NCBI RefSeq assembly: GCF_000973625.1
Contig: NZ_CP007501.1
Coordinates: 1,364,001-1,428,000 of the forward strand
Source of the DNA: Polynucleobacter duraquae
Lineage (GTDB): Bacteria > Pseudomonadota > Gammaproteobacteria > Burkholderiales > Burkholderiaceae
Reading direction: 5' to 3'
DNA: 64,000 nt
The position numbers were made by a program, and so were the translations under genes. Positions within the stretch are counted from its first letter, which is position 1. Each line of letters starts with the position of its first letter. Below are positions 8,661 to 23,001 of the stretch, piece after piece. A model generated the notes under the pieces. It searched no databases. It saw only the letters and a list, made by a program, of their open reading frames with translations, and was not told the DNA's origin.

Positions 8661-11264
8661 ATGGGTCAAACTCTCGCAGCAATGAAACCTATTGTTGATA
8701 TTTCCAGCTTAAGGGCTGCACGAGAATTAGCCTATGATGACTTTCGCGAGCATCAAGTTGTTGGGCGATTAACCAAGCAACTGAGCAAGCTCAGCGATCA
8801 ACTCCTCATTAGTATATGGAACTCCTGTGATTTAAATTCGGATGCTGCACTTGTGGCAGTGGGTGGATTTGGCAGGGGCGCCCTCTTTCCCTATTCCGAT
8901 ATTGATATTCTGATTTTGCTGCCTGCAGATAAGCAATACTTTGAAGATGTTCTTGCCAGCAAGATTGAAAAGTTTGTAGCGCAATGCTGGGATACCGGAT
9001 TAGAAATTGGCTCCTCAGTGAGAACTGTTGCCGAGTGCATATCCGAGGCAGAACAAGACATTACTGTTCGCACCTCCCTTCTTGAATCACGACTCATCTG
9101 CGGCAAGAAAGCTCTCTTCAAAGAGTTTGAATCTGTTTATGAAAAGACTTTGGATCCAAAGTCATTTTTCCAGGCAAAGCTGGCTGAGCAAATCCAGCGT
9201 CATTACAAATATCAAGACACGCCCTACTCATTGGAGCCCAATTGCAAGGAGAGCCCTGGTGGCTTGCGTGACTTACAGGTGATTTCTTGGGTCAGCAAAG
9301 CTGCACATTTTGGTAATACCTTCAAGGATCTCAGTCTTGCAGGCTTGGTAACTCAACGTGAACTAACTGAGCTGAATCGCAACCAGCGTTTTTTAGAAAC
9401 TCTGCGCGCAAACTTGCATTTACTAGCGAAGCGTAGGCAGGATGTTTTGGTATTTGACTTACAGACACCATTAGCAGCGGCCGTGGGCATTACAGAAGAG
9501 TCCTCTAGACTGGCTAGTGAGGCCATCATGCGTCGCTACTACTGGGCGGCAAAAGCAGTCAGTCAATTAAACGATGTATTACTGCAAAATATTGAAGCGC
9601 TCCTTTTCCCTCAAGAATCTAAAACAACACATGCTATTGCTGGCGAGGGTAATGAATGCTTTATTGAGCGTCAAGGAGTCCTAGACATTACTGACCCTCA
9701 GTTATTTCAAAAGCATCCAGAACAAATTCTGCGGACCTTTTTAGTTTTTGCGCAAACATCCAACGTCAAGAGCTTATCGGCAACGATCTTTAGAGCTTTG
9801 TTTAACGCTCGCCAAAAAATGGATAGCCAATGGCGCAAAGATCCGGTCAACCGCGCACTATTTATTGAAATTCTTAAGGAGCCCGAGGGAGTCAGTCGCG
9901 CCTTCCAACTCATGAATCGGACCAGCGTACTTGGTCGCTATCTGCCAGCCTTTAGAAGAATCGTTGGCCAAATGCAGCATGACTTGTTTCATGTCTACAC
10001 AGTGGATCAACATATCCTGATGGTGCTGCGGAATGTGCGCCGCTTTATGGTGGTTGAGCATACACATGAGTTTCCTTTTTGTAGCAGCCTGATTGCCCAT
10101 TTTGAAAAGCCTTGGCTATTAGTCATTGCTGCACTCTTTCATGACATTGCCAAGGGGCGTGGGGGTGATCACTCCGAACTTGGTAAGACAGACATGCGCA
10201 AGTTTGCCAAAGATCATAGTTTAGATAAAGCAGATACTGAGCTCTTAATTTGGCTAGTTGCAGAACACTTAAACATGAGTCAAGTGGCTCAGAAAAAAGA
10301 TATTACCGATCCCGATGTAGTTCAAGCGTTTGCTAAAAAGGTGGGTGATGAGCGCCATCTCACTGCACTTTACCTGCTCACTGTTGCTGATGTCCGTGGA
10401 ACGAGCCCCAAAGTATGGAATGCCTGGAAAGGCAAACTATTAGAGGATCTTTATCGTGTCACTCTACGCGTATTAGGCGGAGCAAAGCCAGATGCCTCCT
10501 CAGAGCTAGCACAACATCAAGAAGAATCCCGCGCCAAGTTGCGCCTTTACGCAATTGAAGACTCTGCTTATGAAAATCTCTGGAAGCAATTGGATGTTGC
10601 CTTCTTCTTGCGCCAAGATGCCGCTGATATTGCTTGGTTAACTCGCCATCTACTGGATAAGGTGAATAGCGAAATCCCCGTTGTACGTGCTCGCCTCTCC
10701 CCAGTTGGCGAAGGATTACAGATTGCCGTCTATGTCAAAGACCAAGAAGACCTCTTTGCCAGAATTTGTGCCTACTTTGAGCGGCATGGTTTCTCAATTT
10801 GGGATGCCCGTATTCATACAACAAAGCATGGCTATGCACTCGATACCTTCCAAATTTCAGGAAGTAACTTAGTAGATGAAGGTGGTAGCTACCGTGATCT
10901 GATTCAACTAGTTGAATACGAATTGACAGCTGCACTACAACATAATGACCCATTACCATCACCCAGTATGGGTCGCCTATCGAGGCAATCACGCACATTC
11001 CCAATTCAGCCACGCGTACATATGACTCCAGATGAGCGCGGTCATTACTATGCTCTATCCCTCTCAGCGAGTGATCGCACTGGCTTACTCTATGTCATCT
11101 CCAGAATATTAGCCAAGCATCAAGTCTCATTACATACTGCACGCATCAATACATTAGGTGAGCGAGTGGAAGACGTATTTCTATTGGATGCGGCAAACTT
11201 GAGCAAGAACCCTAAGCTACAGATCTTGCTAGAGACAGATTTACTCGAGGCTTTAGGGGCTTAA
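8661..11264 (+). CDS. glnD: bifunctional [protein-PII] uridylyltransferase/uridylyl-removing enzyme
   Basis: GlnD senses glutamine and uridylylates or deuridylylates PII, setting nitrogen assimilation. The nucleotidyltransferase motif GGFGRG at about residues 68-73 is followed by D80 and D82 (PYSDIDIL). The central HD domain is marked by [17 protein letters not shown] near residue 490. Two ACT domains fill the C-terminus (around 690-770 and 800-867; [19 protein letters not shown] opens the second). Length 867 is typical. The first ATG is used; an internal ATG at 8682 is possible since the upstream Shine-Dalgarno is weak. Its 3' end overlaps the convergent Nudix gene by 4 nt. Confidence 0.95.
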   Translation: MGQTLAAMKPIVDISSLRAARELAYDDFREHQVVGRLTKQLSKLSDQLLISIWNSCDLNSDAALVAVGGFGRGALFPYSDIDILILLPADKQYFEDVLASKIEKFVAQCWDTGLEIGSSVRTVAECISEAEQDITVRTSLLESRLICGKKALFKEFESVYEKTLDPKSFFQAKLAEQIQRHYKYQDTPYSLEPNCKESPGGLRDLQVISWVSKAAHFGNTFKDLSLAGLVTQRELTELNRNQRFLETLRANLHLLAKRRQDVLVFDLQTPLAAAVGITEESSRLASEAIMRRYYWAAKAVSQLNDVLLQNIEALLFPQESKTTHAIAGEGNECFIERQGVLDITDPQLFQKHPEQILRTFLVFAQTSNVKSLSATIFRALFNARQKMDSQWRKDPVNRALFIEILKEPEGVSRAFQLMNRTSVLGRYLPAFRRIVGQMQHDLFHVYTVDQHILMVLRNVRRFMVVEHTHEFPFCSSLIAHFEKPWLLVIAALFHDIAKGRGGDHSELGKTDMRKFAKDHSLDKADTELLIWLVAEHLNMSQVAQKKDITDPDVVQAFAKKVGDERHLTALYLLTVADVRGTSPKVWNAWKGKLLEDLYRVTLRVLGGAKPDASSELAQHQEESRAKLRLYAIEDSAYENLWKQLDVAFFLRQDAADIAWLTRHLLDKVNSEIPVVRARLSPVGEGLQIAVYVKDQEDLFARICAYFERHGFSIWDARIHTTKHGYALDTFQISGSNLVDEGGSYRDLIQLVEYELTAALQHNDPLPSPSMGRLSRQSRTFPIQPRVHMTPDERGHYYALSLSASDRTGLLYVISRILAKHQVSLHTARINTLGERVEDVFLLDAANLSKNPKLQILLETDLLEALGA

Positions 11265-11734
11265 GCGTGATCTTGCAGCTTTTGCAAGGCTCGTTTAATG
11301 CGCGGGCTAGTAATTTGATCAAAAGGCACCCATGCTTTTTGAATATCCTCAGGAGAATCTCGCTCCTCAATCACCTGCAATACAAATAAAAGATCAATAT
11401 GCAAATGTGCGCCCTCGCCTTTCTTTGGATTTGCAGGGATTTCATGCAGATCAATATCAACTGGATCTAATTGACCCTCGATAGACTCGCAAAGAATCCC
11501 CGTCTCCTCGTAAACTTCTCTTATTGCCGCCTCAATGGGAAACTCACCATCTTCAATGTGGCCGCCAGGCTGGAACCATTGCTTGATATAGGGATGAAAG
11601 ATGAGGAGAGCTTTACCATCCTTAATAACCAGACCACTTCCAGTAATGTGGCCCAACTGGTTGGATCTTGAAAATGGATTTTCTGAATCCAATATTCTCC
11701 GAGAGAGTGAAATGAAGGATAAAGGGGAATTCAT
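11261..11734 (-). CDS. Nudix hydrolase
   Basis: The Nudix box is complete at residues 58-80 ([20 protein letters not shown] followed by ETGI), with the REVYEE catalytic Glu pair. Such enzymes hydrolyse nucleoside diphosphates linked to another moiety; the substrate cannot be read from the sequence. The 157-residue protein is one compact Nudix fold with no extra domain and no signal peptide. It is convergent with glnD, overlapping by 4 nt, and stands alone on the minus strand downstream of ligA. Confidence 0.85.
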   Translation of the reverse strand: MNSPLSFISLSRRILDSENPFSRSNQLGHITGSGLVIKDGKALLIFHPYIKQWFQPGGHIEDGEFPIEAAIREVYEETGILCESIEGQLDPVDIDLHEIPANPKKGEGAHLHIDLLFVLQVIEERDSPEDIQKAWVPFDQITSPRIKRALQKLQDHA

Positions 11735-11889
11735 TACAAAAGTCTCTTTGTGCTGCGACCAATAAAATTGAAGATTGAGAACATATCTAGAGCTTGCTTA
11801 CCGTATTTTGATGCATGCTTCCCTCTCAAAGCCTTAAGCTTATAGAGGGGAAACAAAAATGCCTACCTGATGTTTGTGTAGGAAGTGAC

Positions 11890-14990
<3,101 letters not shown>

Positions 14991-17900
14991 TTAAGCTGCC
15001 TCCACCATCGATACTGCAGAAGAAATATCCACCGCCACAATACGCGATACACCCTGCTCTTGCATGGTGACACCAATCAACTGATGAGCGATTTCCATAG
15101 TGATCTTGTTATGTGAGATGAATACAAACTGAGTCTTATTAGACATTTTGGCAACCATCTGCGCATAACGCAAGGTGTTCGCATCATCTAGTGGTGCATC
15201 AACCTCATCGAGTAAGCAGAACGGTGCAGGATTGAGCAGGAAGAGAGAAAAGACTAGGGCAATTGCGGTTAGAGCTTTTTCGCCGCCGGATAACAAATAG
15301 ATGGAACTAAGCTTCTTGCCTGGAGGCTGAGCCATGACCTGAACACCAGCATCCAAGATCTCCTCACCAGTCATTACTAACTCCGCATGACCGCCACCAA
15401 ACAGCTCGGGGAATAACTTACCGAAATGGATGTTGACCTGATCAAAAGTGCCCTGCAAGAGATCACGGGTTTCTGCATCAATCTTAGCAATCGCATCCGT
15501 CAAGGTCTGCATTGCTTCGTTCAAGTCGGCTGATTGTGCATCCAAAAACTGTTTACGCTCACGCGAACTGGAGAGCTCGTCCAAGGCAGCCATATTAACC
15601 GGGCCTAAAGATTGAATCTCGGAGTTGAGTAGATTTACTTCAGCTTGCAGTGCCCCTACCTTCAGATCTGGACTGAAGCTTACCTCAAGTGCAGATAGGT
15701 CGGCTTCAGCATCTGACAACAAAGTTGCAAACTGCTCAAAGTTCAAACGGGCGGCCTGTTCGCGCAACTGTAAGTCGACCACTTTGTCACGCATAGGTTG
15801 AAGACTGCGCTCAATCTGCAAGCGCACTTCATCTGCTTCACGTAATTGATGCAATAGTGCATCTTGTTCTGTACGGGCATTCGACAATGCAGCTTCGCGA
15901 GCGCTACGAGCCAGCAAGAGGCCCTGTAATTTATCTTGTGCCTCTTCATCACTCAGAGTGTCCAGCTCTTGCTCGGAAGTAGCCTGCTTGTCCTGAATCT
16001 CCATGATCTGAACACGCGCAGTACTTTGATCACGTTGTAAGTCAGCAATCCGTTGCTGCAAAGAACGGGTTGTAAATGCAGCTTCTTGGGCAGACATCTC
16101 GGATGAGCGCAAAGATTCACGTAGGTGATCGCGCTCTTGAGTGGCTAGCTCCAGTTTTTCTTGAGCAATGGCTAGATTCTCTTGCAAGCCTTGCTTGGAT
16201 TCCTCTGACTGCGCAAGCTCTTCAGAGGATTGCTCTTGAGTTTGACTCAACTGCTCTATTTGCTGACGTAGCTCACTTAACTCACCCTGAATTTGCTCAG
16301 CGCGTTGACTGTACTTTTCTTCAGCTTGCGTTAGCTGCATTCTTTCTACTTCAAAGCCATGTACTTCTTGTACGGCATGCTCTGCGGCAATACGGGTTTG
16401 CTCAGCAGCTTGATGGGCAGCTTGGTAATTAGCAACACATTGATCTAGCTCACCTTGCAACTCACTCTGAATAAGCTTCTGTGCGCGTAATTGCTTCTCG
16501 AGACCTTCCATCTCTTGAGCACGTGCCAACATACCAGCTTGCTCAGAGTCTGCTGCATAAAGCTGGACACCCACACGGCTCACTAAGTGACCTTGCTGAG
16601 TAACGAAAGCACCGCCTGCAGGTAACTTCTCACGGCGATGTAATGCATCTTCCAGGCTATTAGCAATATAGATGTTATCTAACCACTCTTGCAATACAGC
16701 AGCTACGCGTGGTGCACCTGCACTTTGAACACGAGTTAATAGTGCAATGAAATCAGCTGGCACGGTAGTGTGCGCAGGAGAAATGTCTTCTGTGAGTAAA
16801 ATCGCTAAACGACTTGGAGGCGCATCATTGGCTAAGGCTAAAGTTTCTTGAACGCTCTTGGCTGTAACAGCGGCTAAGCGCTCGCGCAATACGGACTCTA
16901 AAGCGGCTTCCCAACCACTCTCGACTTTAAGCTCTTGCCATAAACGCTTACTCTCTTTTAAACCTTTGCTCTCAAGCCATGGGCCAATTTTGCCTTGCGC
17001 TTGAACGCTGGCCTGCAAGGCAGTTAGTGCAGTTAATTTAGCTTCGGTTTGCGCCAACTCTTGGTTAGCAGATTGAATCTGTTGTTGTGCGATATTACGA
17101 GCCTCATCGGCAGCAGGCACACGTTGTTGTGCCTCACCTGCTTTTTGTCTCGCTTCATCCACTTTACGTTGTGCCATCGCATGACGATCAATTGCCATTT
17201 GCAATGCTTCGGCATCAGGTCTGCGCATACCTGCGAGCTCAGCTTCAAGACGGGTATCGCGCCCCTTGAGTTCTTCTACTTGTGAAGTGATGGCTTTCAC
17301 ACGCTCACCTAAACTAGCTAAGCGCTGGTCAATCGTTGCTAAGTTCTCGCGCGCATCATTGAGTTCGCGCATATGAACTTGATAGGCCTCTTCGCGAGCT
17401 GGCATTTGCTCTTGCAAGCCAGATAAGTCCGCCATTAATGTTTGTTCTTTTTCAGCAGCCAAGCTGAGCTCATGCTCGGCAGAGCGTTGCGCTTGAGCGG
17501 CATCAGTTTCTTGAACGGTCCAACGTTGCAGTTGAGCTTGTAAATCTTGGGATTGTTGTTGCAGGCGCTGGCGCGCTTCTTGCACGTAACGAATTTGTGA
17601 TTCAACCTGACTCACATCAGCATTGGTTTGATACAAGTCTCCTTGAGCCTGAGAAACCTGATCTTGCAAAGCGTACTGCTCAGTGCGCATTGTCTCGAGC
17701 TCAGTCTCCACATGACGCATTTTGGCAGTCTGTTCTTCCAAGCTGACCTGTGTGTCACGAATACCGTTGGCATGACGCTCTTGCTCCTTGCCAGCTTCGG
17801 TCTGACGTACGAACCACAAAAGCTGCTGCTGAGATTTCATCTGCGTAGATAGTTCAGCGTGACGCTCAGCTACGGTTGCCTGTTTCTCTAAACGAGTGAC

Positions 17901-18512
17901 TTGTTGATCGAGTTCACGCAAAATATCTTCTACGCGCACTAAGTTTTCTTTTGTATCTTCAAGGCGGGAGGCGGTTTCTTTACGACGCTCTTTGTATTTA
18001 GAAACACCAGCTGCTTCTTCTAAGAAAACACGCAACTCTTCTGGCTTTGCTTCTAAGATTCGGTTGATAGTGCCCTGCCCAATAATGGCATAACCTCTAG
18101 GGCCCATACCGGTGCCTAAGAAAATATCTTGAATGTCTTTACGGCGCACAACTTGATTATTGACGTAATAACTAGAATTACCATCGCGTGTCAAAACGCG
18201 CTTAATACCCAATTCAGTAAATGCACTCCACTGACCTTGAGCGCGTCCTTCAGAATTATCAAAAATAAGTTCGACGCTGGCACGACCCGACGGTTTACGC
18301 AAACCAGAGCCATTAAAAATGACGTCTTGCATGGATTCGCCACGCAATTCACTAGCGCGAGACTCACCCAAAACCCAACGCACGGCGTCAATAATGTTCG
18401 ACTTTCCGCAACCATTAGGACCCACAACACCGATCAATTGACCTGGCATTTCAAAATGGGTTGGGTCGACGAAAGACTTAAAGCCGGAAAGTTTGATGGA
18501 TTTCAGTTGCAC
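14991..18512 (-). CDS. smc: chromosome segregation ATPase SMC
   Basis: SMC forms the condensin-like ring that organises the chromosome. Walker A GPNGCGKS is at residues 31-38. Two long Gln/Glu/Ala-rich coiled coils (about 170-480 and 680-1000) flank the hinge (about 510-650, with GKIGPWLESKGL). The C-terminal head has the LSGGEKALTAIALVFSL signature and Walker B CLLDEVDAPLDDAN. At 1173 residues it is full length. It leads a smc-zipA-ligA operon and diverges from dapD. Confidence 0.97.
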   Translation of the reverse strand: MQLKSIKLSGFKSFVDPTHFEMPGQLIGVVGPNGCGKSNIIDAVRWVLGESRASELRGESMQDVIFNGSGLRKPSGRASVELIFDNSEGRAQGQWSAFTELGIKRVLTRDGNSSYYVNNQVVRRKDIQDIFLGTGMGPRGYAIIGQGTINRILEAKPEELRVFLEEAAGVSKYKERRKETASRLEDTKENLVRVEDILRELDQQVTRLEKQATVAERHAELSTQMKSQQQLLWFVRQTEAGKEQERHANGIRDTQVSLEEQTAKMRHVETELETMRTEQYALQDQVSQAQGDLYQTNADVSQVESQIRYVQEARQRLQQQSQDLQAQLQRWTVQETDAAQAQRSAEHELSLAAEKEQTLMADLSGLQEQMPAREEAYQVHMRELNDARENLATIDQRLASLGERVKAITSQVEELKGRDTRLEAELAGMRRPDAEALQMAIDRHAMAQRKVDEARQKAGEAQQRVPAADEARNIAQQQIQSANQELAQTEAKLTALTALQASVQAQGKIGPWLESKGLKESKRLWQELKVESGWEAALESVLRERLAAVTAKSVQETLALANDAPPSRLAILLTEDISPAHTTVPADFIALLTRVQSAGAPRVAAVLQEWLDNIYIANSLEDALHRREKLPAGGAFVTQQGHLVSRVGVQLYAADSEQAGMLARAQEMEGLEKQLRAQKLIQSELQGELDQCVANYQAAHQAAEQTRIAAEHAVQEVHGFEVERMQLTQAEEKYSQRAEQIQGELSELRQQIEQLSQTQEQSSEELAQSEESKQGLQENLAIAQEKLELATQERDHLRESLRSSEMSAQEAAFTTRSLQQRIADLQRDQSTARVQIMEIQDKQATSEQELDTLSDEEAQDKLQGLLLARSAREAALSNARTEQDALLHQLREADEVRLQIERSLQPMRDKVVDLQLREQAARLNFEQFATLLSDAEADLSALEVSFSPDLKVGALQAEVNLLNSEIQSLGPVNMAALDELSSSRERKQFLDAQSADLNEAMQTLTDAIAKIDAETRDLLQGTFDQVNIHFGKLFPELFGGGHAELVMTGEEILDAGVQVMAQPPGKKLSSIYLLSGGEKALTAIALVFSLFLLNPAPFCLLDEVDAPLDDANTLRYAQMVAKMSNKTQFVFISHNKITMEIAHQLIGVTMQEQGVSRIVAVDISSAVSMVEAA

Positions 18513-18623
18513 GGCGTACTTTGCAGGGAAAAAGGGGGTTCAAATAAGGGGGCAAAAATTATTACTAAAGTGGGAAGATGATAGCAAGCTTAAGGCTCCC
18601 CACACGGGTTTTTGCCCCACCGA

Positions 18624-18629
18624 TATAAT
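18624..18629 (+). promoter_or_regulatory. candidate -10 upstream of dapD
   Basis: A perfect TATAAT lies 57 bases before the dapD ATG in the 174-bp smc/dapD divergent region. No convincing -35 is seen at standard spacing. Confidence 0.4.
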
Positions 18630-18686
18630 GATCAATCTATATCCAGGGACAAAATCCCTTAACAATCTGATAGTTAACTGAAAAGC

Positions 18687-19514
18687 ATGAGCAAATCACC
18701 ACAAAGCATCATCGATCAAGCCTGGGAAAACCGCGCAAACCTGTCTCCTGAGGCCGTTTCTGGAGAAATCCGCAATGCCGTGAACGCCGTTCTCGAGGGC
18801 CTCAATACAGGCAGTATTCGCGTTGCTGAGCGCCTCAGTGTTGGCAAATGGGAAGTAAACCAATGGGTTAAAAAGGCAGTTTTGCTGTCTTTTCGTCTGG
18901 AAGACAACAAACCAATGGGCGCTGGTGGCTATACCCAGTTCTACGACAAGGTGCCGAGCAAGTTTGAGCACTACACCGCAGAAGACTTCGCCAATGGCGG
19001 TTTCCGCGTTGTTCCGCCTGCAATGGCTCGTCGTGGCTCATTTATTGGCAAAAATGCCGTTTTAATGCCCTCCTACGTCAATATCGGCGCTTACGTGGGT
19101 GAAGGCACCATGGTCGATACTTGGGCAACCGTAGGGTCATGTGCCCAAATCGGTAAAAACGTGCATTTATCTGGTGGTGTTGGTATTGGTGGTGTTTTGG
19201 AGCCAATTCAAGCAGGTCCAGTGATTATTGAAGATAACTGCTTTATTGGCGCCCGATCCGAGGTCGTTGAAGGCGTGATTATTGAAGAAAATGCTGTTCT
19301 CTCCATGGGCGTTTACATTGGTCAAAGCACCAAGATCTACGACCGCGAAACCGGTGAGATCCATTACGGCCGTGTACCAGCAGGTTCTGTTGTGGTGCCA
19401 GGCTCCCTTCCTTCCGCTTGTGGCAAGTACAGCCTGTACGCTGCAATCATCGTGAAGAAGGTAGATGCTCAAACTAGAGCTAAGACTGCGATTAACGAAC
19501 TGTTACGTGATTAA
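18687..19514 (+). CDS. dapD: 2,3,4,5-tetrahydropyridine-2,6-dicarboxylate N-succinyltransferase
   Basis: DapD succinylates tetrahydrodipicolinate in the succinylase branch of lysine/meso-diaminopimelate synthesis. The protein has the N-terminal helical domain and then left-handed beta-helix hexapeptide repeats ([50 protein letters not shown]). Length 275 is exactly typical. dapE follows after 17 nt, so two consecutive enzymes of the pathway are co-transcribed. Confidence 0.97.
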   Translation: MSKSPQSIIDQAWENRANLSPEAVSGEIRNAVNAVLEGLNTGSIRVAERLSVGKWEVNQWVKKAVLLSFRLEDNKPMGAGGYTQFYDKVPSKFEHYTAEDFANGGFRVVPPAMARRGSFIGKNAVLMPSYVNIGAYVGEGTMVDTWATVGSCAQIGKNVHLSGGVGIGGVLEPIQAGPVIIEDNCFIGARSEVVEGVIIEENAVLSMGVYIGQSTKIYDRETGEIHYGRVPAGSVVVPGSLPSACGKYSLYAAIIVKKVDAQTRAKTAINELLRD

Positions 19515-19531
19515 GTCTTAAAGCTAAATAT

Positions 19532-20683
19532 ATGAGTGCCACCCTAGAGTTAACTGAAGCCCTCATCTCCTGCCGCTCGGTCACCCCGGCGGACGGAGGC
19601 TGTCAGGACCTCATTGCCAAACGCCTTCAAGCTATTGGTTTTCACACAGAGAGCGTAGTGAGTGGTCCCGAGAATTTTCAGGTTACTAATTTGTGGGCAA
19701 TCAAAAAAGGTGTGTCTGGAGATCAAGGTAAGGTCTTAGTGTTTGCTGGCCACACTGATGTTGTGCCAACTGGCCCACTAGAGAAGTGGACCAATGATCC
19801 GTTTACCCCAACCATCAGAGATGGCATGCTGTACGGTCGTGGGGCTGCGGATATGAAAACCTCTTTAGCAGGATTTGTGGTCGCTACCGAAGAATTTGTC
19901 ATCACCCATCCAGATCACAAAGGCACGATTGCCTTTTTGATTACAAGCGATGAAGAAGGTCCAGCTAACGACGGCACTGTCATCATGTGCGAGCGCTTGC
20001 AAAAACAAGGCCAGCGTTTAGATTACTGCGTGATTGGTGAGCCAACTTCAGTTGATCAACTCGGTGACATGATTAAAAATGGTCGCCGCGGATCACTCTC
20101 CGGCAAGCTTCGGGTTAAAGGTATTCAGGCGCATATCGCCTACCCTCACCTGGGTAAAAATCCGATTCACCTTTCAGCACCTGCAATTCAAGCGCTAGTT
20201 GAGACTGAGTGGGATAAAGGTAACCAGTATTTCCAGCCTACGAGCTTTCAGATTTCGAATATTCATGCAGGTACTGGTGCGAACAACGTCATTCCTGGCG
20301 AGCTAGCGATTGATTTCAACTTCCGTTTCTCCACTGAGAGTAAGCCAGAGGAATTGCGTAGCCGCCTAGAAGGAATTCTCAAAGCTGCAGGTCTCGATTT
20401 TGAAATTGATTGGGTCTTAGGTGGTAGCCCATTTATTACTGGTGATGGCGCCCTTGCTGGCGCCCTACGTAAGGCCATTAAGGCTGAAACCAAAATTGAT
20501 ACAGAACTCTCCACTACTGGCGGCACAAGTGATGGTCGCTTTATTGCGAAGATCTGCAAAGAAGTTGTCGAATTTGGCCCGCTCAATGCGACTAGCCATA
20601 AGATTGATGAGTGCGTGATTGTGAATGATGTTGTGCCACTCAAAAATATCTATCGCAAGACACTCGAGCAACTGGTTGCTTAA
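19532..20683 (+). CDS. dapE: succinyl-diaminopimelate desuccinylase
   Basis: DapE hydrolyses N-succinyl-LL-diaminopimelate to LL-diaminopimelate and succinate. It is a dinuclear zinc M20 peptidase-like enzyme. Zinc ligands can be placed at H74 ([11 protein letters not shown]), D107 (GRGAADMKT) and the EEG of [11 protein letters not shown], with the dimerisation domain in between and a late His in [10 protein letters not shown]. Length 383 is standard. It follows dapD closely and precedes prmB. Confidence 0.97.
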   Translation: MSATLELTEALISCRSVTPADGGCQDLIAKRLQAIGFHTESVVSGPENFQVTNLWAIKKGVSGDQGKVLVFAGHTDVVPTGPLEKWTNDPFTPTIRDGMLYGRGAADMKTSLAGFVVATEEFVITHPDHKGTIAFLITSDEEGPANDGTVIMCERLQKQGQRLDYCVIGEPTSVDQLGDMIKNGRRGSLSGKLRVKGIQAHIAYPHLGKNPIHLSAPAIQALVETEWDKGNQYFQPTSFQISNIHAGTGANNVIPGELAIDFNFRFSTESKPEELRSRLEGILKAAGLDFEIDWVLGGSPFITGDGALAGALRKAIKAETKIDTELSTTGGTSDGRFIAKICKEVVEFGPLNATSHKIDECVIVNDVVPLKNIYRKTLEQLVA

Positions 20684-20720
20684 GACTGTTTAGTCAATTA
20701 CTTTTTTATAAACATTCCTT

Positions 20721-21617
20721 ATGGACCCTGCGCCCCAGCAATCTCTGACGCTTGATCAATGTATTGATCAGATTGCACAAGAACTAGAAACGGCAGATTT
20801 GCATTATGGTCATGGTGCCATTGATGCGCAGAGTGAAGCCCTCTGGATTGTCAGCAAACAACTTGACTTCAGCCCTACAGATGCACTCGATCACTTAGAG
20901 CAAGTGATGAGTGCCGAGCAAATTGCCCGAGCGCTTGAAGTGACACAAACCCGCATCTCCACACGTAAGCCATTAGCTTATATCTTGGGTGAAGCCTGGT
21001 TAATGGGTGTGCCTTTTTTCTCTAGTGAGCAGAGCATTGTTCCCCGCTCCTGGATAGCTGAGCTCATCGTAGATGGTTCATTGGAGCCCTGGCTGCCTGC
21101 TGATGGCAAAGCACTAGATCTTTGTACCGGCAATGGCTCTTTAGCAATTTTATTAGCCTTAGCATGCCCTGATATTCATGTGAGTGCATGTGACATTAGT
21201 TTGCCTGCATTAGCAGTGGCGTCTCGCAATCTCGATCGTCATAGCCTGACTTCACAGATAGAGCTTTTTGAAGGTGATCTATGGGATGCACTACCAGAGC
21301 CTCATGAAGATAATCTCTTTGATCTCATCATTTGTAATCCGCCTTACGTTAATGCAAATTCGATGAATGCCCTGCCTACTGAATACCAGGCGGAGCCTGC
21401 TATTGCATTAGCAGGTGGCGATGATGGGATGGATCTGATTCGAAAGATTATTGCTGGTGCTCCCGACTATTTATCTGAGCGTGGTGCCATTTTGATTGAG
21501 ATTGGCAATGAGTATGAGAACTTTAAAAAGGCTTTCCCACAAATCCCAGTCATTTGGATGGAAGTATCTGCAGGCGATGAGCAAGTACTACTGATTCAAG
21601 CAGAAGACTTGCGCTAA
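20721..21617 (+). CDS. prmB: ribosomal protein L3 glutamine N5-methyltransferase
   Basis: PrmB methylates a glutamine in ribosomal protein L3 using S-adenosylmethionine. The SAM site DLCTGNGSLAI is at residues 133-143, and the catalytic/substrate motif NPPYV at 206-210 is diagnostic of the PrmB/PrmC (HemK) group. The VPRSWIAELI segment before the SAM motif fits PrmB rather than PrmC. Length 298 is typical. It is the last gene of the dapD-dapE-prmB run and converges on radA with 15 nt between stops. Confidence 0.9.
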   Translation: MDPAPQQSLTLDQCIDQIAQELETADLHYGHGAIDAQSEALWIVSKQLDFSPTDALDHLEQVMSAEQIARALEVTQTRISTRKPLAYILGEAWLMGVPFFSSEQSIVPRSWIAELIVDGSLEPWLPADGKALDLCTGNGSLAILLALACPDIHVSACDISLPALAVASRNLDRHSLTSQIELFEGDLWDALPEPHEDNLFDLIICNPPYVNANSMNALPTEYQAEPAIALAGGDDGMDLIRKIIAGAPDYLSERGAILIEIGNEYENFKKAFPQIPVIWMEVSAGDEQVLLIQAEDLR

Positions 21618-21632
21618 ATTACATCCTGAGAT

Positions 21633-22997
21633 TTAACTAAGCTCCGCTGCAGCAGAGATCGCTTGATCAATACGTTCTACTGGTATCACCCTTAATCCCG
21701 GAATCTTTGCCTTAGGCATGTTGGCCTTCGGGATGATTGCTACAGTAAATCCAAGTTTAGCGGCCTCTTTCAAGCGTTCCTGACCCCGTGGGCAGGGGCG
21801 AATTTCTCCAGCTAACCCAACCTCACCAAATACAATCAACTCCTTGGGTAGGGCCTTATTGCGAATTGAAGACTGAATTGCTAGCAACACTGCTAAGTCA
21901 GCTGCTGGCTCTGAGATCTTCACACCACCAACCGCGTTTAAGAAGACATCCTGATCAAAGCAGGCAACACCAGCATGACGATGTAACACCGCTAAGAGCA
22001 TGGCTAAACGCGCTTGCTCCAAACCAACTGCCAAGCGACGTGGATTAGGAATATGCGCAGTGTCTACTAGCGCCTGAATTTCTACCAACAGTGGGCGACT
22101 GCCCTCTTGTGTAACCAATACGCAGGCACCCGGAACCATCTCCGCATGCTGCGAAAGAAAAATCGCCGATGGGTTTGCAACGCCACGCAGACCTTTTTCG
22201 GTCATAGCAAACACACCTAACTCATTGACTGCGCCAAAACGATTTTTAATCGAGCGCACTAATCTAAATGAGGAATGCGTGTCACCCTCAAAATACAAGA
22301 CGGTATCTACAATATGTTCCAGTACACGAGGGCCCGCTAAATGACCATCTTTAGTAACGTGGCCCACCATCAAGACGCAGATACCACTTGATTTAGCGGC
22401 CCTGGTTAATTGTGCTGCACACTCTCGTACTTGCGCAACCGAACCTGGAGCTGAGCTGAGCACCTCCGAATACAAAGTCTGAATGGAATCGACCACCAAG
22501 ACCTGTGGCTTCACCGTATCCATAATGGATAAGAGCTTTTCTAACTGAATCTCAGCGAGCACTTCTAATTGTGGCGCATCGAGTGCAATACGTTTTGCAC
22601 GTAATGCAATTTGCGCTGCAGACTCTTCGCCACTGCTATAGAGCACGTTCATACCAGCAGCACTCATCTCAGCAAGGGCTTGGAGCAAGAGAGTAGATTT
22701 ACCAATCCCAGGATCGCCACCTAAGAGCACAACACCACCAGGAACTAATCCACCACCTAGTACGCGATCAAACTCTTCTACGCCAGTGCTAAAGCGCGGG
22801 AGATCTTCGGCCGAAATAGCAGAAAGCTTTTGGCGGGGAAGTGACTGCGCCAATCCCTGAAAGCGGGTGTTTGAGCTCACCTCAGGCAAGCCCTCCTCCA
22901 GCGTATTCCATGCCTGGCATGAGGGGCACTGACCTTGCCATTTGGCAAAGGTCCCGCCGCATGACTGACAGATATAGATTGTTTTTATTTTAGCCAA
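21633..22997 (-). CDS. radA: DNA repair ATPase RadA/Sms
   Basis: RadA promotes branch migration in recombinational repair. An N-terminal four-cysteine zinc finger (CQSCGGTFAKWQGQCPSC), the RecA-like ATPase with Walker A GDPGIGKST, the RadA-specific KNRFG motif and a C-terminal Lon-like domain (VGGVKISEPAADLAVLLA) appear in order. Family members begin MAKxK; here that maps to TTG 22997 (LAKIKTIYIC), 4 nt after the upstream stop. An ATG at 23051 would add 18 residues and overlap the upstream gene by 50 nt, so I prefer the TTG. Confidence 0.93.
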   Translation of the reverse strand: MAKIKTIYICQSCGGTFAKWQGQCPSCQAWNTLEEGLPEVSSNTRFQGLAQSLPRQKLSAISAEDLPRFSTGVEEFDRVLGGGLVPGGVVLLGGDPGIGKSTLLLQALAEMSAAGMNVLYSSGEESAAQIALRAKRIALDAPQLEVLAEIQLEKLLSIMDTVKPQVLVVDSIQTLYSEVLSSAPGSVAQVRECAAQLTRAAKSSGICVLMVGHVTKDGHLAGPRVLEHIVDTVLYFEGDTHSSFRLVRSIKNRFGAVNELGVFAMTEKGLRGVANPSAIFLSQHAEMVPGACVLVTQEGSRPLLVEIQALVDTAHIPNPRRLAVGLEQARLAMLLAVLHRHAGVACFDQDVFLNAVGGVKISEPAADLAVLLAIQSSIRNKALPKELIVFGEVGLAGEIRPCPRGQERLKEAAKLGFTVAIIPKANMPKAKIPGLRVIPVERIDQAISAAAELS

Positions 22998-23001
22998 AGG
23001 A

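Noticed and set aside
11819..11852. Hairpin TTCCCTCT / AGAGGGGAA downstream of ligA
   Set aside because: The stem has a bulge and no T-tract follows on the minus strand, so I do not call it a terminator.
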